From Acinetobacter sp. (GTDB taxonomy: Bacteria; Pseudomonadota; Gammaproteobacteria; Pseudomonadales; Moraxellaceae): DNA of 43,268 nt. The DNA is taken from the NCBI GenBank assembly GCA_030152275.1, contig JASLHF010000255.1, forward strand, positions 1 through 43,268. The letters are read 5' to 3'. This document shows positions 40,959-43,268 of this stretch, piece after piece. Numbering within the stretch: position 1 is the first letter of the stretch; each line of letters starts with the position of its first letter. Under the pieces are notes generated by a model. The model was not told where the DNA came from, ran no database searches, and saw nothing but the letters and a program-made list of their open reading frames with translations. The position numbers were made by a program, and so were the translations under genes.

Positions 40959-43268
40959 TTAATGGCGTGCCGCTTTGCCTTCACCTGCCGCTTTAACGAT
41001 GGGCGCTTTTACCAGCGGTTTAGGCATATCGACTAAAGCCAACGGTAAAATCTCATCGATGCTTTTCACCGGTTTAATTTCCAAACCTTCTTTAACATTG
41101 TCTGGAATTTCAGACAAGTCGCGGACGTTTTCCTGTGGAATAAACACCAGCTTGATGCCGCCGCGGTGAGCAGCCAGAAGCTTCTCTTTTAAACCGCCAA
41201 TACGCATTGCGCGGCCGCCTAAGCTGGTTTCACCTGTCATTGCGATATCTGGACGGATTGCAATGCCAGTGAATGCAGACACTAGGGCAGTAGTCAGCGC
41301 CAAACCAGCAGACGGGCCGTCTTTTGGTGTTGCGCCTTCCGGCAAGTGAACGTGCACATCAGTTTCTTCAAAGCGAGAGGCTTCAATACCCAGCTCATCT
41401 GCACGGGTACGCACTACAGTCATCGCAGCAGTAATCGATTCTTTCATTACATCGCCCAATGAGCCTGTTGTAATGAATTTACCTTTACCTTTCACTGCAG
41501 CGACTTCAATAGTCAGTAATTCACCGCCCACTGAAGTCCAAGCCAAACCGTTAACACGGCCGACTTGCGCTTCTTCTTCCGCCATACCGAAGTCAAACTT
41601 ATGTGGACCCAAGTAGTCAGGAAGATTCGCTGAAGTCACATCAACTTGCAGATTTTTAGCCTTTTTGCTGACCGCTTCTTTTACCACTTTACGTGCAATT
41701 TTAGACACTTCACGCTCAAGGCTGCGTACACCCGCTTCGCGAGTATAGCGCTGCACGATATCGCGGATGGCTTCTTCATGCACAGTCAGTTCTTTTGCGC
41801 GCAGGCCATTGTTCTTAATTGCTTTAGGAACAAGGTAGCGTTCTGCAATATTCACTTTTTCATCTTCGGTGTAACCCGGCAGACGAATCACTTCCATACG
41901 GTCTAACAGCGCTTCTGGAATATTCATGCTGTTGGCAGTACAGATGAACATCACTTCAGATAAATCCAGATCAAGATCTAAATAGTGATCGTTGAATTTA
42001 TTGTTTTGTGATGGATCCAATACTTCAAGCAGCGCAGAAGCTGGGTCGCCGCGATAGTCTTGCGCCATCTTGTCGATTTCATCGAGCAAGAACAGCGGGT
42101 TCTTCACGCCGACTTTAGTTAAAGACTGCACAATTTTACCCGGCATCGCGCCAATATAAGTACGGCGGTGACCGCGGATTTCCGCTTCATCACGCACGCC
42201 ACCCAGCGCCATACGGACAAACTCACGGCCGGTGGCTTTCGCTACAGATTCGCCCAGTGAGGTTTTACCTACACCCGGAGGGCCAACTAAGCACAGAATC
42301 GGGCCTTTAAGTTTTTTCACACGCGACTGAACTGCAAGATATTCCACAATGCGGTCTTTGACGTCATCTAAGCCGTAATGGTCCGCATCTAAAATTTCTT
42401 GCGCTTTGGCCAAGTTAATGCTGACTTTGCTGGCTTTATTCCAAGGTGTATCTAAAATCACCTCTAAATAATTGCGAACGACAGCCGCTTCACTTGATGC
42501 AGGCTGCATTGCTTTGAGCTTGCGGAACTCCGCTTCAGCTTTTTTGCGCACATGTTCAGGCAAGTCTGCTTCAGCTAAACGTTTTTCAATTTCCGCAACG
42601 TCATCTTCTGCGCCGCCATTCATGTCAGAAAGTTCACGCTGAATGACCTTCATCTTTTCATTGAGGAAGTATTCGCGCTGGTTTTTTTCCATTTGACGTT
42701 TAACAGAATCGTGCAAAGTCTGTTCGATTTGCTGTTCTTCAGACTGCTGCAGCAAGTAAGTCATCAGTTCTTGCAGATGCGCTTCGAACTCATCGTGCTC
42801 TAAGAATTTTTGTTTAACATCAATATTCAGCGGCACGCGGGTTGCGACGAAGAACAGCAATTGCAGCAAGTCGTCAATTTTGTTGGCGGCGGCAATCAGT
42901 TCACGCGCATTGCGCAGTTTTGCTTCCGCATACTGGGCAAACAATGCGCGCAATTCATCAATACGCGAATCTTCAGCGCTGTCCGCATCTTGAACAGTCA
43001 TTGGGCTTAAGCTGTGTTCTGCAGACAGGTAATCTTCGTTATCGATGATTTTTACCAGCTTTGAACGGTGCAAGCCTTCAATTAATACTTTTATACAGTT
43101 TTCGTCATTTTCGTGATTCACAACTTGCACAATCTTCGCGACAGTACCGTATTGATAAAGGTTGTCGTGATCAATTTCTTCTGTAAGAGAATCTTTTTGT
43201 GCAACTACAAATACTAAATTGTCACTGTTACGAGCCACATCAACTGCATTGATCGATTTTTCACGACC
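40959..43268 (-). CDS. lon: ATP-dependent protease Lon, 5' end outside window
   Basis: The frame continues past the window edge (upstream residues read GREKSINAVDVARNSD), so about 40 N-terminal codons are missing. The visible 769 residues hold most of the LonN substrate-recognition domain, a coiled region, the AAA+ module with Walker A GPPGVGKTS and Walker B FLLDEIDKM, sensor and arginine regions, and the protease domain with catalytic Ser in PKDGPSAGLAL and Lys in GGLKEKLLAA. Lon degrades misfolded and regulatory proteins in the cytosol. It is monocistronic at its 3' end, with a strong terminator. The downstream tail ends KAAGEGKAARH. Confidence 0.97.
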   Translation of the reverse strand, partial: GREKSINAVDVARNSDNLVFVVAQKDSLTEEIDHDNLYQYGTVAKIVQVVNHENDENCIKVLIEGLHRSKLVKIIDNEDYLSAEHSLSPMTVQDADSAEDSRIDELRALFAQYAEAKLRNARELIAAANKIDDLLQLLFFVATRVPLNIDVKQKFLEHDEFEAHLQELMTYLLQQSEEQQIEQTLHDSVKRQMEKNQREYFLNEKMKVIQRELSDMNGGAEDDVAEIEKRLAEADLPEHVRKKAEAEFRKLKAMQPASSEAAVVRNYLEVILDTPWNKASKVSINLAKAQEILDADHYGLDDVKDRIVEYLAVQSRVKKLKGPILCLVGPPGVGKTSLGESVAKATGREFVRMALGGVRDEAEIRGHRRTYIGAMPGKIVQSLTKVGVKNPLFLLDEIDKMAQDYRGDPASALLEVLDPSQNNKFNDHYLDLDLDLSEVMFICTANSMNIPEALLDRMEVIRLPGYTEDEKVNIAERYLVPKAIKNNGLRAKELTVHEEAIRDIVQRYTREAGVRSLEREVSKIARKVVKEAVSKKAKNLQVDVTSANLPDYLGPHKFDFGMAEEEAQVGRVNGLAWTSVGGELLTIEVAAVKGKGKFITTGSLGDVMKESITAAMTVVRTRADELGIEASRFEETDVHVHLPEGATPKDGPSAGLALTTALVSAFTGIAIRPDIAMTGETSLGGRAMRIGGLKEKLLAAHRGGIKLVFIPQENVRDLSEIPDNVKEGLEIKPVKSIDEILPLALVDMPKPLVKAPIVKAAGEGKAARH

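Noticed and set aside
1..43268. Mobile elements, CRISPR, phage or defence cluster
   Set aside because: No transposase, integrase, Cas, restriction or toxin-antitoxin protein, and no regularly spaced repeats; the WYL regulator stands alone among housekeeping genes.

Overview
This window looks like ordinary chromosomal DNA of an Acinetobacter-type gammaproteobacterium (Moraxellaceae). The evidence is moderate GC content with AT-rich intergenic stretches, proteins that read as Acinetobacter versions of FolD, GroEL/GroES, GTP-type PEP carboxykinase, GdhA, Adk, RlmH and Lon, several small lipoproteins of unknown function, and an RnfB-like ferredoxin next to nth. I see no transposase, integrase, phage gene, CRISPR array, restriction or toxin-antitoxin module. 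Nothing here is a convincing new multi-gene system; the interesting points are local (broken genes, an altered catalytic residue, operator-like dyads, structured intergenic stretches).

Layout. 1-5.8 kb: a thioredoxin-fold protein divergent from a quinone oxidoreductase, a small basic protein, a WYL regulator, tRNA-Cys and tRNA-Leu (minus), folD, a class I methyltransferase cut short by an in-frame TGA, and a lipoprotein. 5.8-9.2 kb: two tandem, closely related MHS-family (MFS) symporters, each with its own terminator. 9.7-13.7 kb: glpD, a small secreted protein and pckG, whose promoter carries a 29-bp dyad and tandem 8-mers. 14-18 kb: a diacylglycerol-kinase-like gene overlapping a metallophosphoesterase, then groES-groEL behind a sigma-32-like promoter. 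18-26 kb: an accessory-looking stretch with a DUF1330 pseudogene (two +1 frameshifts), a conserved hypothetical, lipoproteins including an NlpE homologue, an acyltransferase-like protein, small exported proteins, a TauE/SafE-type permease and a charged mini-lipoprotein.

26-33.6 kb: rsmD-mrdA (PBP2), an exported beta-rich protein, a DUF445 membrane protein, adk, a small membrane protein, and the rnfB-like/nth pair. 33.9-43.3 kb: gdhA (TTG start), a META/DUF4377 lipoprotein, a LigB-type dioxygenase, rlmH, an M28-like exported hydrolase with Lys at the usual catalytic-base position, a VOC-family protein, and lon, whose 5' end runs off the window.

Themes: central carbon and nitrogen switch points (pckG, glpD, gdhA, dicarboxylate-type symporters), protein quality control (groESL, lon) and envelope functions (mrdA, NlpE, lipoproteins). 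Most genes are single transcription units closed by clear intrinsic terminators. Apparent operons are dgk-like/metallophosphoesterase, groES-groEL, mrdA-rsmD and rnfB-like-nth.
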